DNA from: Trifolium pratense
Taxonomy: Eukaryota; Streptophyta; Magnoliopsida; Fabales; Fabaceae
Length of the DNA stretch: 64,000 bases
Direction of reading: 5' to 3'
NCBI RefSeq assembly: GCF_020283565.1
Contig: NC_060059.1
Span: 34,026,838 to 34,090,837, forward strand
The position numbers were made by a program, and so were the translations under genes. How positions within the stretch are numbered: the first letter of the stretch is position 1; each line of letters opens with the position of its first letter. The notes beneath the pieces were generated by a model. That model ran no database searches. It saw nothing but the letters and a program-made list of their open reading frames with translations, and was not told the origin of the DNA. Positions 13,801-25,581 of the stretch are shown piece after piece.

Positions 13801-14729
13801 ATGGGTAAGTGTTTAACAGAGTGTATGAAAGTAGTTTATAATATGACATATCCATAAGATGTTATCAACTCATTTTGATAAACTCACTATATACCTTATG
13901 AAAACATCTTACACGAAATAGTTTACTAAATTTTGTATTCGATTATAGAGATAGTTTATATTTAAGCACCTATATGATAAGCATTTATTTAACGAACATT
14001 TAATTAAGTTGTCTACCTAAATTCACTCAATGATCTTATAAAAATCGAAATTAAAAGCAAAAAAAGGCCAAAAAAAATATATATCAAGCTCAAATCTCAT
14101 ATCCAATTCCATCAATCACACTTGATATCAACTTTTGCAAGACATCAATACATAACTACTATATATGAAACGTAGACACTCCTCAAATTAGCTGTCTCCC
14201 GGTGTCGGATACGTGACAATGACACATATGATTACATTGAATTGTGTCATTTTATACAATTATTATCGAGGTCAACGTGTCAGTATCTATCTGTGTGGTG
14301 TGTCCGGTGTCTGTGGCTGTCTCCGTGCTCGGTGCTTCATAGACTACTATCATTTAGATATAATAATTAAAACAAATTCATAAGAAAATGCTAATGAATC
14401 AAGGAACAGTTAATCAAATACCAGATCCACGAGGCAGAAAATCCCTTCCAACCACACTCTCCAACACCGACGATTTCCCTGAACTCTGGTTTTCAATTTC
14501 CACAAACATTCACAAAAATCAATCAATCACACAATATACAAGTTAACGTTATAGATCAAAACACACGATAATGAAAGGAATAAAAAAAAAGTGAGACCTG
14601 TCCTCCAACGACGGCGACGGAAGGAAGAGCTTCCCAGAGTGACAAACCCTCGCCGCCGTGGTCACCTAAAACAGTACATGCACGTTGGATCTTGTTGATG
14701 AGACCGATCAAACTCGTCATAGTCGCCAT
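7888..14729 (-). CDS. DRP1C: Dynamin-related protein, DRP1C type (phragmoplastin family)
   Basis: Sixteen exons (minus strand): 14729-14598, 14485-14422, 13785-13678, 13568-13467, 12385-12335, 12235-12174, 11767-11677, 11563-11499, 11413-11219, 11078-10959, 10868-10798, 10024-9799, 9218-9168, 8935-8695, 8402-8263, 8013-7888. They sum to 1845 nt, or 614 aa, the length I recall for Arabidopsis DRP1C, and the protein starts [20 protein letters not shown] and ends DDIDSVAWK much like it. GTPase motifs are intact: P-loop GGQSSGKSS (42-50), T69 in GSGIVTRRP, DLPG, TKLD and the NRSQADIN region. The middle/stalk domain follows, and a C-terminal GTPase effector region ([20 protein letters not shown]) closes it. 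No PH or proline-rich domain is present, as expected for DRP1. Family role: a self-assembling GTPase at the cell plate and at clathrin-coated pits in the plasma membrane, acting in cytokinesis, polar growth and endocytosis. Confidence 0.97.
10250..10359. repeat. 49-bp tandem duplication in DRP1C intron 11
   Basis: Copies at 10250-10298 and 10299-10347 look identical, with a third partial start at 10348-10359. Each begins GAAACCTTTGGGTTAGAGCA. The identity implies a recent duplication. Confidence 0.9.
12890..13200. repeat. Transposon relic in DRP1C intron 4
   Basis: Intron 4 (12386-13466) is the longest in this gene. Around 12950-13150 it carries G/C-richer sequence (CCCAGTGGGGACAGGACAGA, ATATCCCGC, CCTCATCCCTAATATGG) unlike its surroundings. 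It resembles the degenerate GGGGAC/GGGTA-type repeats common in legumes. Ends not resolved. Confidence 0.35.
13387..13478. repeat. 23-bp direct repeat duplicating the exon 4 splice donor
   Basis: Identical 23-bp copies lie at 13387-13409 and 13456-13478. The second copy spans the 3' end of DRP1C exon 4 and its donor (exon ends 13467). The first, 69 nt further into the intron, carries the same exon tail and GTATTT donor. Confidence 0.85.
14158..14346. mobile_element. MITE-like element, CTATGAA..TTCATAG family, copy 1
   Basis: Lies in DRP1C intron 2. It begins near TATATGAAACGTAGACACTCC and ends CTCCGTGCTCGGTGCTTCATAG, so the outer ends are complementary in the TATGAA/TTCATA core. The interior has GTGTCGG, ATTACATTGAATTGTGTCAT and repeated GTGTCCGGTGTC. 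Relatives at 21197-21328 and 55762-55872 share the interior and right end. Confidence 0.6.
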
Positions 14730-16361
14730 TTTGGGATCAGATGAAAGATGAAAAGGAAGGAGTGAATGAATGTATGAATGTGGATTTTAGATCAAAAATC
14801 AGAGAGAATGGGAATGAAGAATGTGTATTCCGAAAGGAAGAGATAACTGAAAAACGGTTTTTGGCGGGGATTGAGGAATTAATGCTGAAATGTAATTTTC
14901 ATTTTCACTATCGCATCTCTCTTTTTTTCACCATTTAGAGTTATATATTAATTAATCTTTTTTTCTGTTTTATGAGAAAAATATAAGATAAGTAGATGGT
15001 GTTTAGGACATGGAAGCCTTTAGACTCAAAGAATATTAATGTTTACCTCCCTCTAACAAAATATAAGCAAAATTTAACTTTTTAGGTTTATTGTATAATT
15101 ACTATATTTGATCTATAATATAGTCCAGATATATTAATTATGCAATGAACTTAAAAATATGAATTTTGTTTATATTTTGTCACGAGTGAAGTATAGAAAT
15201 GGTTAATTCAACCTCAAAAACTCAATTTTCTAATTGTTGGCTAGGGAATAAGTAATAAACACGACTAGACTCTAGGAAGCATGATCAGAGAGGGTTGTGT
15301 GGATGAGGTACCATAAAAAGTTGTGTAACATGGTCGAGTAGTGTGAAACGTGAGCGCCACATATACAAGACAACGATCACATTTTTCACAATTATGTGTT
15401 AGTTTAACTGAATAACAACATAGTCTTTGTAGGCCACGTTCGTGGCTAATAGGAATGTAGTCTTTGAGCTCTTGCATGTAAATACTCCTTGTAAAATTCA
15501 TTTTTAACACACTCAATCAATCTAACAACTTATTTTAGTCACATTTTTACTTATATTTTTACTTAGATTTTCATAGCATTTTGTTCTCAAAATCCTTTGT
15601 AATACTTAACACTCGTTAGAGTTAAGGAATTTGTTGTTGATAACTTATAGAAATGAGTTTTTACCTTTAATTTAACCCTATCTTATACTATCCTTAAGTT
15701 GATGCAATGTCTTATTCTCCTATTTTTAGAGTTGTAATTGAGTTGTATTATTGTGTCTAATTTACACCCGAAAATGAAAGCCTAACAACCCCTATCGGGC
15801 AACATTCTAATGGAGGCCACCCTGATAAGCAGCAATTTGCGCTCTCGGATGAGAGCTCTCCTCTCTGTTTTTCCACAATTCTAAATTAGTTAAATTAATT
15901 TAAAATAAAAGTTAATTACTCAGGAGACTCAGATTCAGTTTATCTTAATTCGGCTTATAAGAATACTTCGACCATAACATTATTCAACCAACACTTAAAT
16001 AATTTTAGGGTGTAAACACAAGTGAACACTTAAACAGTTAGAATTATACACCTCGGCTGACCACTGAACTTACGATAAATCTGTTTATAAACAAAATTAC
16101 TTTTGCTTTCACTTTGGTTGATAATATATAGGTTCTCAATATTAGATTTGAGATCAATTTGAAACTATGAACTTGTAAGTTATAACAACCAAACTTGCTT
16201 AGATTTCGATATAATTACAAAGATATTAAGAAACCTGAATCACCACAATCACAATATCTATGTATTGCAAATATAAACTGCAAAATGGGAGTTAAGATAA
16301 AAAGCTACCTATACAACAAACACACAACCACTCAAAAGAAAAGCTGAAACGTTAACCCCAG
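14730..16361. other. Spacer between DRP1C promoter and MAP70 3' end
   Basis: Bases just above 14730 are the 5'UTR and promoter of DRP1C, which reads leftward. The remainder is AT-rich. Short open frames near 15265-15516 have no protein-family features I can recognise. No gene, clear repeat or RNA seen. Confidence 0.5.
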
Positions 16362-16544
16362 TTAATTGTCTTCCTTCTTAGCCGATCTCTCTAAGCAGAG
16401 GATGCAACAGTCTAGGTCAGATGCATATCGATTCCTAAAATTGTTTTCTTGTCCCTGATCAATGGGCAACATCAGAAGGATAAAAACGGAGAAGGACAGA
16501 AGAATGATGTCTATGAAATTTAATATACTCCCAAGTGCCGCCAT
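16362..16544 (-). CDS. 60-codon ORF in the presumed MAP70 3'UTR (doubtful gene)
   Basis: Starts at the ATG at 16544, only 13 nt after the MAP70 stop (16560-16558), and is open for 60 codons. It encodes MAALGSILNFIDIILLSFSV..., a strong hydrophobic segment at about residues 7-27, followed by a hydrophilic tail with the cysteine pair CCILC. It could be a downstream ORF of the MAP70 transcript, a separate small membrane peptide gene, or chance. I do not recognise a family. Confidence 0.25.
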   Translation of the reverse strand: MAALGSILNFIDIILLSFSVFILLMLPIDQGQENNFRNRYASDLDCCILCLERSAKKEDN

Positions 16545-16557
16545 AATAAATTCATTG

Positions 16558-19500
16558 TTATTGGGTGCTCCGTGTCAATCCTCCTCGTGTCACATTTCTG
16601 TCCAAATATAAATGGAAAACTCAATTAGAAGGGGGGAAAATCAGAAAGCAAAATGCATTAGTATATTGTTGAGTTGTTGTATTTGTTGAAATATATTCCA
16701 ATTTGACTAATCAATAAAACAAGGATTAAAGAAATCATATTCAATAGATTGACCAACATGTTGCCATGTATTTGTGAATGCCAAAATGTAGAGAATTTAA
16801 AGAAATCAAGAAAGATGATTGAACTAAGAGGACTCGACATTGCAACCATAAAATTGATCCATTTCCTGTCATGATTATGTGACATAGGGAGTTCTTTTTA
16901 TAAGCAAATGTCAGGAATTTGAACACTGGACCTCCTGCTTATAACTTCGTAAGTGTCGCTAAGCTCGCCAATTGAGCAGCTTAGTTGTTGGGACTGATAT
17001 GGGGAGAGTGTACTAACCATGCAAACCAAGTGGAATTGCACACAATTTTATGAAAACTGCATAATACACAAACTTGGTGGCATTTGCCAAAAGATTCTCC
17101 GTTCAACTTCAATCACGAATATATGACGTCCAGGTTTTAAAAAATATATAAACATTGTCTATCAGGTAGTCGGTTGGTGCTGACAATAAACAAAAGTACA
17201 TCCTGGGAAGGCCTAATATCCAGCAAAATGAAATGTTTATATCCAATGACAGTGGGACTGAATCCATTATGAAATACCCTTTGAAAGTAGTAGTCGTAAA
17301 TCAAAGAATGAATAGAATAACACAAAAGAAGGTTTTAACCAAGTAAACTGAGTAATAACTAACATGCCAATAACTAGATATGAAAATAATAATATTTACC
17401 TTCCAGAAATAAGCTGATTCTGTGCACTGTTTACAGGACCCTTTACATTGCTGAACCGCTTTGCTCTGTTCTCTTGTACTTTATCGACGCGCATAGCAGC
17501 TACCTCCTTTTCCATGGCAGCTACTTCTCTTCTCATCTTCTTCGCCTCAACTTCCATGGCTTTGGTCAATGTATCCACCTTCTTTGCTAACATCTGACAG
17601 ATAATGACAATTGCAAACAATTAGCAATTATCTTTTATAAATGAAATGTCAAGGATTAATATCCAGAAAAACAAATAATAAACTAAACATTAACCTCAAT
17701 GGCATCATCTTTATCTTTTAGGCTTTGATCTTTCTCATGACCAGCTTTCCTCAAAGCAATGACCTCTTTCTGCAAGAGGTCATATAAAACACTCGGAATA
17801 CTATCCTCTGTATCCCCCGGTGGAAAGTCATTTGGCTTATCACCTGAATTTCCTTTCCAATTATCATCTGCCTCTCTCTCTTTGGTTTCTTCACGAGATT
17901 GGTTGAATGAGTAACTTTGAGGTGCTCCACTGAGCAGCGTTTTACTCCTGTCCAGTGTCCTTGAGCCACCATCAAAAGATTTAGATGATCCTTTAGCATG
18001 CCTCAATATTGTGCTAGATGATAGGGATGACCTGAGTTGAGGGGATGGTGCTCTCTTAGGCAAGAATCCATTAGAGGTTAGTTTTGAGATATTATCAGCT
18101 CCACCTAGTGATTGGCGACGAGAAGAACCATTGTTCATACTTCTTCCCTCTGCGATGCTGCGACTACTGCCACTAGAATTGCCCCTCAAACTCTCCTCTA
18201 GCACTTTAAGCCGTAATTGGTATTTTTCCTGAAAAAATATAAAAAAGATTACCTAGAATAATCTAAGAACTAGTTTCATAGGTTAACAGAAAGGAACCAG
18301 ATTATTACTTTCAACTGTGCTTCAGATTTTGCAGTGCGCTCAACTATAGCAAGCTTATCACGAAGTTGTTGCATTTCCCCCTATAAGAATGAAGTTCAAT
18401 AATAAGTGTAAATAGTGTTAAAGTGAAGACAAATGCGTGAAAATTTGTATAAAAAATGAAGCGAGGAAGACATAAGAGAGTAATAAAAGTGCAGCACAAC
18501 CACTAAAGACAAATAAGCAAAGTAAAACAAAACATTACCTGCAAGAATCGTCGTTCTTCAAGCCATTGTTTGACAGGCATAACTTTATCATTAGCATCTT
18601 TCCATTCATTTGCAACCACAACAGCTACTCTGTTTGCTGTAACCTTGGCACGGCCCAACTCCCTATTAAGAGTTTTTCTTTCTTCCTAAAGAATGTGAAA
18701 CAAACCATGTAAAATTAATGCTATAATCAATAAAGTAACTGGGAGATTGAACTAGCTGCAGACTTAAATGCATTACATTCATTTCTTGAACTTTCCGTTG
18801 ATAATCTCTCACTGCATTTGCTGCTGCACCACCTGCAAGGACTGACTCTTCTAGCTCCCTCACAGTTTGGGTGAGCTTTTCAACCTCTGCCACCTTTTGT
18901 CTATGCATTCTATCCAAAATTTTGTTTTCTTCCTAAGAGACGTGATAATGAAACCAACGTTAAAAGTTACATGATTGCAGTTCTAGTGTACTGGGAAATA
19001 AAAATAAAAAAATCATCCAAGATTGCGATACCTGGCAAATCTCAATCTGTTTCATCAGCTCTTGATTTTTGTTTTGGAGATCATCTACCATGGATGCCTT
19101 AGCCATGGCAAACTGAACAGTCTTTTCAGCTTCAAGTAGTGCAGCTTCTTTGGATTTGGTAAGACGGTCTAAGGCTCTGTTGTCATCTTGTAGTTTAGCA
19201 ATCTGTAAGGATATACAGAAGAAAATAAAGCACAAAGACATTAGTTATATGCCAGATTCGGTACCTCCATCAATTCTGTCTCCCCAAGTGTTGCAATACA
19301 AACTCCCAAGAACAAGAAAATACCTCTTGCCGAGCAAGCTTTAGTTCAGCCTCTAAAGGAGCAAGAATTGCTTCTATCGGAGGCATGTCATCATCCTTCT
19401 GAGCAGCATGGACCCTTCGAAGAGTAGCTTCTGCTGCAAACTGAGCTGCCATTGATGCTTTCTTTTCGTCATTGATTTTCTTTATTTCGAGATTCTGTCA

Positions 19501-21858
19501 GAAATATTCAATTTAGTTAAAAATCATGCAACCTTGGAAAACAAATAATTACTAAAGTTGATAAAGGCTCAAAGTAATACTTTGCTTTCTAATAGAGATT
19601 CCGTTAATTTTAGCTTCCCATCAACCTTTGACAGCTCTTCAGATAGCTAAAATACAAACAAAAAGAAGTAAGTTACATTTCAAGTTAACATAAAGCATGC
19701 AACAAATCAATATGAAGAAATTGCAAAAATTGGCACAAGAAACATGAATAAGTTAGCGTATAATAGAGGCAAAAGCTCAATGTCAAATAAACGGATATAA
19801 AATAATGTAAAGAATGATTTGTAAGAATATATGAAATAAATATCTCATAATATATTTGATATTATGTCAGTGTCTTAGTTTATTTTCTAAAGTATCTTAG
19901 ATTATTTCTTAGGATTAGTTTCCATATTACTTGCATATTATTATAGTTTATTTCCTGATTTCATTATTTATTTAGGATTAGGAGTTTTATATCCCTATTC
20001 AAGCTCATTTCCCTATTTATTTATCATTAGGAGTCTTATTTCTTATGGTTAGTGTTTAGTCTTATGTAGTGCTTAAGCATATTTGCTTCAGTTAAGTGGT
20101 TAAGCCTCGAAGTTATTGCTTTAATGGTTAAGCTGCGATATTTTTGCTTCTGTCTTGAGTTTTTTTTTTTTTTTTGTAGAGAAAAAGTTGAGAAAAAAGA
20201 TAGAAGCAACAAAAAGTTATGGCTTCTGTCTTTAGTGTTTAGGGCCCATCTTTTACCTTTTTTCTCTTGATGGTTAAGCTTTGGTAGCTTCTACCATATC
20301 TAGCTTGATCTGTAGTTTTTCATGTTTTTCCTCTACTTGTGCTTTTACGAGTCTCCACTACAAATGCCCAAACCACCTAAGACGAAACTCTCATATGGTT
20401 ATCCCAATTTTCACCCATCATAGCATTCTCATCTCAATAGAATTAAGCTTACTCTCTTGTTAGCAAATTTACGGCTCAACATTTAAAATGAAACTCTCTT
20501 ATTATTTGTTTTTCTGGATGATGCCATTTTGCGCTAAAAAAAATTTTTGTGTCTGTAGATGGAATGGTAAATACCACATGAAAATGGGAGATCCCGGGTC
20601 CGAGACACCACAGATATCTAGCCTAACAATTTCGGCATTTTTAAACTTGATCTAGAACTTACGGATCCAAAGAGTGCTAATTAAAGAATAGAAAATATCA
20701 AATAAAAAGGAAAAAAATACTTTCATAATGTATATATGCATTACAATATCCCAACCTTTGGCATATCAACTATCGGAAAATGCTTTTACTTTAAAAAAAT
20801 ATTAGTGGGAAAATTTCCTTATATGGTCAAGTCAACCCAACAAAGACTTCATCACAATTCACAATGACTTCAGTTCAAAGTGAGAGTTCCTAATCTAACT
20901 GAAACGTTTCTTCAAAAGTCAAAAAAGAAACTGATAGAGAAATTGTGCAAAAATGTGGAAGGTGTTAAAAGGGGGTATCAATGAAAATGCCAAAAGGACT
21001 TCTACTCCTATGCAATCCCCCTCACTTATTAACAAATAAATAAATGGAAATTTTTCAACAAATTTTTCTGCTGCAACTTCAAAGTTCAAACATGGTAACC
21101 ACACAAATGATATGATCCCATTAGGAAATAAAATCTAATACTACCATATTTTACTCAATTACTTCCAAACCATGACCAACATGTAAATTAGCAATTACTA
21201 GCTACAAAGCACATACACTCCTCAGATTTGGAGTGTCCCGTTGTTGGACACGCGGCGGAATCTAACATTGACACATTATTACATTGAATTATGTGGTGTC
21301 GACATGTGTTCGTGCATCATAGATTACTAAGTAAATAAATTGGTACTTAATAAAATTATAATAAAAAATGGATAATAATTTTATAGTAGTAACAAATTTG
21401 AATAGAACAATGAAAACAACAATGACACAAAAAATAACAACAATTTAGAAATTAAAAGTAACCTCTTCAACAGCTTTTTCTCTTAATCGTTCAGAATGCC
21501 TCAAAGCTTTAATCTCAGCTTGTGCTTCTGATAATTCCCTATCCTTATCTTCAAAACACAAATTCAAATTCAAAAATTACATTAAAAAATATATTTAAAA
21601 AAAAAACGAAAAATTCAGCTCAAAACTCTTCGGATCGAGCAGCATTTTCATACCTCGAACTTCATTCTCGAGACGATTAAGCTCAACCTTCACTGGATCC
21701 GAACCGTGCAACAAATTCATGAACTCATCAGCATCCATACTCGGCTGTCTAGCAGAACCACGTCTCCTCGACGAGCCTCTCCCTTCTCTAAACGATCCGG
21801 ACACCGAAAGCGGCACCGGCGTTGCAACTGCACCTCCGTCGCCGAAAATTTCCTCCAT
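16558..21858 (-). CDS. MAP70: Microtubule-associated protein 70 (MAP70)
   Basis: Eleven exons (minus strand): 21858-21654, 21548-21463, 19646-19581, 19494-19324, 19202-19032, 18932-18777, 18685-18539, 18380-18309, 18228-17695, 17593-17400, 16597-16558. They sum to 1842 nt (613 aa), matching the usual ~610-630 aa. The last exon is tiny (40 nt, encoding NVTRGGLTRSTQ and stop) and sits after an 802-nt intron. It was placed from the family's conserved basic C-terminus. N-terminus MEEIFGDGGAVATPVPLSVS is followed by a basic Ser/Arg patch, then MDADEFMNLLHGSDPVKVEL. Long coiled coils run from about residue 60 to 360, with a Ser-rich low-complexity stretch at 380-490 and a second coiled coil (KKVDTLTKAMEVEAKKMRRE). 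Family role: plant-specific protein decorating cortical microtubules, the preprophase band, spindle and phragmoplast, and patterning secondary walls. Intron 2 is about 1.8 kb. The paralogue number cannot be assigned by eye. Confidence 0.96.
16895..17000 (-). mobile_element. Possible tRNA-derived SINE fragment
   Basis: On the minus strand, in MAP70 intron 10, AGCTGCTCAATTGGCGAGC resembles a tRNA 5' arm and A box. About 45 nt later GTGTTCAAATTCCTGAC resembles a B box. No A-tail or target duplication was found, so this is a fragment at best. Confidence 0.4.
21197..21328. mobile_element. MITE-like element, CTATGAA..TTCATAG family, copy 2
   Basis: Lies in MAP70 intron 2. It shares ACACTCCTCAGATTTGG, a GACACATTATTACATTGAAT core and an end at GTTCGTGCATCATAG with the copy at 14158-14346. 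More diverged. Confidence 0.5.
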
Positions 21859-22915
21859 CGCCGATCTAACCGAAACCCTCACACTCACATACAAATGCAA
21901 ACAAAACCAGATTTGAAATCACGCACGCGTGAAGAGAGAAAGAAACAAAACAGAATGTGAAGTTGAAACTTGAAAGTGGTGGATTTAGAGAGAGAAAGAA
22001 GAGAGAGAGAATTGGTTTTTGTTTGTTTCTATTTTATTTTTCTTCTTCTTCTTCTTCGATTTGTTTTTGTCTTTTTGTTTCTCTCTCTAGATTAAGAAAT
22101 TTGGTTTTGAAATTGATTGAATGAATATAAAAATGTGAAGTGTTTTAGCGCTTTGTGTTTTGAAGAGGTTTAAGGTGATTTAGATTTATTGCTGAATTAA
22201 GCTGAAATAGTGTAGTGACTTGTGAGTGATTGTGACTTGTTTGGAAGAGTGAACGATACTGTACAGTAAGCACTTTTGGGAGTAAGCTAATTTTGTGAAA
22301 TGAGGTTAGGAAGGCTAAGATAAGCTGGAAGTGTAGTGCGCATATCGTGTTTTAAAAGGAAAGTGAGGTTTTATTGTTTGTGGATTGGTAGTGCTACTGC
22401 ACGTGCCGGCGTGGGTTATTAATAGGAGCAGCAATGTTTTAAAAACCTCATAAATTATGTTTGGTTTCAACTTTCAAGTTGAGTCATCATGCTTTGACTC
22501 ATTCGTCAAGGAAATAAAAGAGGAAATAAATTAAAGAATTTATGTCAAAAATATTTTTCCTAGACACAAATATAATAAAAAAACACTTCAAATTTTTGTC
22601 ATTATTATAAGCAAATTAATACTATTTTTTAACTAATTAATACTTATATTTCTAATATATCCTATTTAATTCTATTTTATTTTAGCTATTGATTTATTTC
22701 ACTTTTGCACTTTTCAAAATGGGTAATATAGTAAATTTAACATGTTTTGCATTAAATCAAGAAAATTAATTACACTTAACTAAATTTCTAAAACACCGCG
22801 TAAACAATTTTTTTTTGCTTATATTTATGTCCGAAGGGAGTAATAATTTTTATAATTTTAAGATACACAACCTTCAATAATATATTTTATTTCTTGTTTT
22901 TTTAACTAGTGTATT
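21859..22915. other. MAP70 5'UTR/promoter and spacer to the retrotransposon
   Basis: Immediately upstream of the MAP70 ATG are GA-rich and CTT-rich simple stretches (about 21960-22090), common in plant 5'UTRs. Near 22805-22845 a terminus-like TTATGTCCGAAGGGAGTA resembles one end of a Stowaway MITE. The 5 bases GTATT at 22911-22915 are the left target duplication of the LTR element. Confidence 0.55.
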
Positions 22916-25508
22916 TGTTGAGGCAAAATCCATTTTAGTATTTTAATGACAACAAACCTTATGGAATAAATGTTAAGTTTTATGAATGGTGATCTACTGA
23001 TGTTTGCACTTGAGTTTTTGTTGAAAGATAGATATTATCAAGTGGACGAGCTAGAGGCTACTCACGTCAACAAGTGCATTTATATACTCAAACAATGAAA
23101 GAATTGGAGTATCATCAAATAATTACAACAGTAGTATCACAAGCTTCAAGAAGATTTTTAAAGACTGTTGTTTTGAATCATAAAAAGATTCATCGAAGGA
23201 TCAAGCAAGAAAGTGAGTTTCATGGATAATTGTCTTCCTCATCACTCAAGGATCACAACAAGTATTGAATAATCAATGAAGAATTTGAGGATCATAGCTG
23301 AAGAATCAGGATGGAAAAACCTACATCACAAGCTACTCAAGAATATATTGATTTTATGTGACAAGGGTTACAATGAGTTTTTGAGTTATATACTTTGAGG
23401 ATTTACTACTACAATTAATATTAATGGGAATGATGCATTCATTAAGGATCTTCAAAACCTACTCAAAGTATCATTTTACTAAAGCTTCTCAAGATGACAA
23501 CGTTTGAGAATGATGGTCCATGAGTTTTTTCAAAGGAGCTTATGCACAAGGAATAAAAGTTTTAATCATTCTCAATGATGAGTACTCTTATGCCTCCACT
23601 AAAGAATCTTAAAGATCATCAATGAGCAAGCAACCATGTGTGCAAAACATCAAAGAGGAATTGTGGGAAGTTTTGCAGCAGCAAGATTTCAAGTTAATTG
23701 ATCAAGATCACGTGTCTCACTCCTTGAAGAAAATCTTGAATGCTGGTTCAAGAATGCTCTGAGAACATTCTACAGTTTATGCTTCATTCTCTCCAAGAAC
23801 GAGCTTCATAGCAAAAGTACTTATTTCTTTAAGTCAACTCTGTTCAAGACAAAGAAACACTTTTATCTTGGTTTTAACTCACAAGATCACAACAATTTAT
23901 GATCAATTAAGGCAAGGAATATTTGGGAGAAAAGTGACTTTCCCCTTTGGCCATAGTTAAAGATCAAGCATGTGCAACATGATAAATTCTCAAGACAACA
24001 TCTCATCAGGTGTATCAAGAGTGTTTAGACAATGTTTACATAGACCAATGAGAATGGGACAACACATCTTCAACTATTAGTTGTCATGTACTTTCAAAAG
24101 GATATTATATGAACATTCTCCCATGTGTTTTATTTTGTTCAAGAAGAATGTACATGGAAAGTACATCATGAACAGTTCCAAGAAGGACAATACAGCTACT
24201 TCCTCTACATATTACAGCTGGTTTCTGTCATGCATCAAATCTGCTTCAAAAGAACAAAGTCATATATTACCCAGTCTGGAGAACACTCTGAGAATGATGC
24301 TGAGAATGTCTGTCCTTTACATTTGAAGGTGCAAACTCATCTACAGCTGGCCAAAACGTGTTTAAATGATTTGTAACGGCTATACTTGGTGGAAAAGCAA
24401 TGGACAACTATCTACAACTCACTGCAAGCTGTCATTATGGCTCTTTTGTTTGAAAATATGAAGAACAGCAGAGAGAACGTTCTGAGAAAGAACAGTCAGA
24501 ACTTATCTACTTAACAATTCAGCATGAGCTGTCTATTTTGAAGCAACTAGCCGTTGGAAAACTTCCTTTGGGACCAAGGAACTGAAGACTCAAGGTTCAA
24601 CTATAAAAGGAAGGCTTTGGCAACATTGAAGAGCAAGAGTTAAAGCTACAAATCATCAATCACTTGTTTTTGTCTACAAGTCATGAAACTCTTCTTTTAT
24701 CACTCACACTCAAGATCTACATTCTCATCATACTTCTGAGTTTAGAGTGTTTTTATTTGCTTCTCAAACTAACCTTTGAGTTTCTAAAAGCAAATAACTC
24801 AAGAGACCATTTTTCAACATAACCCATTTTTAAGTGGTTACATCTTTGTCTCTTTATTTAAATCTCTCTCACTCCAAACATTGTAATCTCAATACTAGGA
24901 TCAGTATATCATTTGAGTGAACTGAGAGTTTTTTCCATTGTAACAAGCTTCTCAATTGTTTGAGTTTTTGTAAAAGCTTGAAGATCCAAACCATCATCAT
25001 TTGTAAAAGATTGGCTCAAGTCAATACGTAACTATTGATTGAGTGACACCTTATAAAGTCTGGAGGACTTAGGTAGATCAAGTGAGTGAAGCTTGGAAGA
25101 TTATGATCTTGGACTAGATCAAGGAAGAAGTGTAATTTGAGATCGGTAGTATCTCATAGTGGATAATCTCACAGGAGCGTGAGGACTGGAGTAGCCCATA
25201 CTATTAGGGGGTGAACCAGGATAATTGTTTGTGTGTTGTTTCTCTTCCTTATTCTCTTTTATTTACTGTAAACACACATCACACAAAGCACTTCATTATA
25301 TTTAATTTGAATTGTCACGCAGTAGAGAACGTTCCCAGAACAATCTATTTTATAGTAAAGAACGTTCTCAGACCAAGCTGTTCTATAATTCACTAACATT
25401 TATCCAAGTATACACTTGAGATCAATTTTGTAGAATGCAGGATTAATTTTTAAAAAAAAAAGGTCACAATTCAAACCCCCCTTTCTTGTGACTATTTCTT
25501 CCACTTCA
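22916..25508 (+). repeat. Left (5') LTR of the copia element
   Basis: 2593 bp, beginning TGTTGAGGCAAAATCC and ending TTCTTCCACTTCA. It contains a TATA box (24602) and five GAACRTTC palindromes (23763, 24111, 24475, 25327, 25360). Short open frames inside, for example 24081-24326, recur in the other LTR only because the sequence is duplicated. Confidence 0.95.
24601..24610 (+). promoter_or_regulatory. TATA box of the copia LTR promoter
   Basis: CTATAAAAGG in the 5' LTR, with the same box at 42613-42622 in the 3' LTR. It would set the U3/R border about 30 bp downstream. The sequence match is strong; activity is not shown. Confidence 0.7.
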
Positions 25509-25510
25509 AT

Positions 25511-25522
25511 TGGCATCAGAGC
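25511..25522 (+). other. Primer binding site (initiator tRNA-Met type)
   Basis: TGGCATCAGAGC, two bases after the left LTR. It differs by one base from the canonical plant copia site TGGTATCAGAGC, complementary to the 3' end of initiator tRNA-Met. Confidence 0.85.
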
Positions 25523-25581
25523 TCTGCCTCTAAGGTTTGAGCACTTAACAGTGTAAGAGGAAAAGATTCAGGAAGGAAGTG

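Noticed and set aside
17137..17325. Candidate alternative last exon of MAP70 (RVFHNGFSPTVIG...)
   Set aside because: An acceptor exists in frame, but the encoded sequence does not match the conserved basic MAP70 tail, whereas the 40-nt exon at 16597-16558 does.
20560..20630. GGGAGATCCCGGGTCCGAGACACC in MAP70 intron 2 as a SINE B box
   Set aside because: No A box, tail or target duplication could be found.
24081..24376. Two overlapping 81-83 codon ORFs, repeated at 42094-42389
   Set aside because: They lie in the two copies of the copia LTR; their conservation is due to LTR duplication, and neither shows protein-family features.
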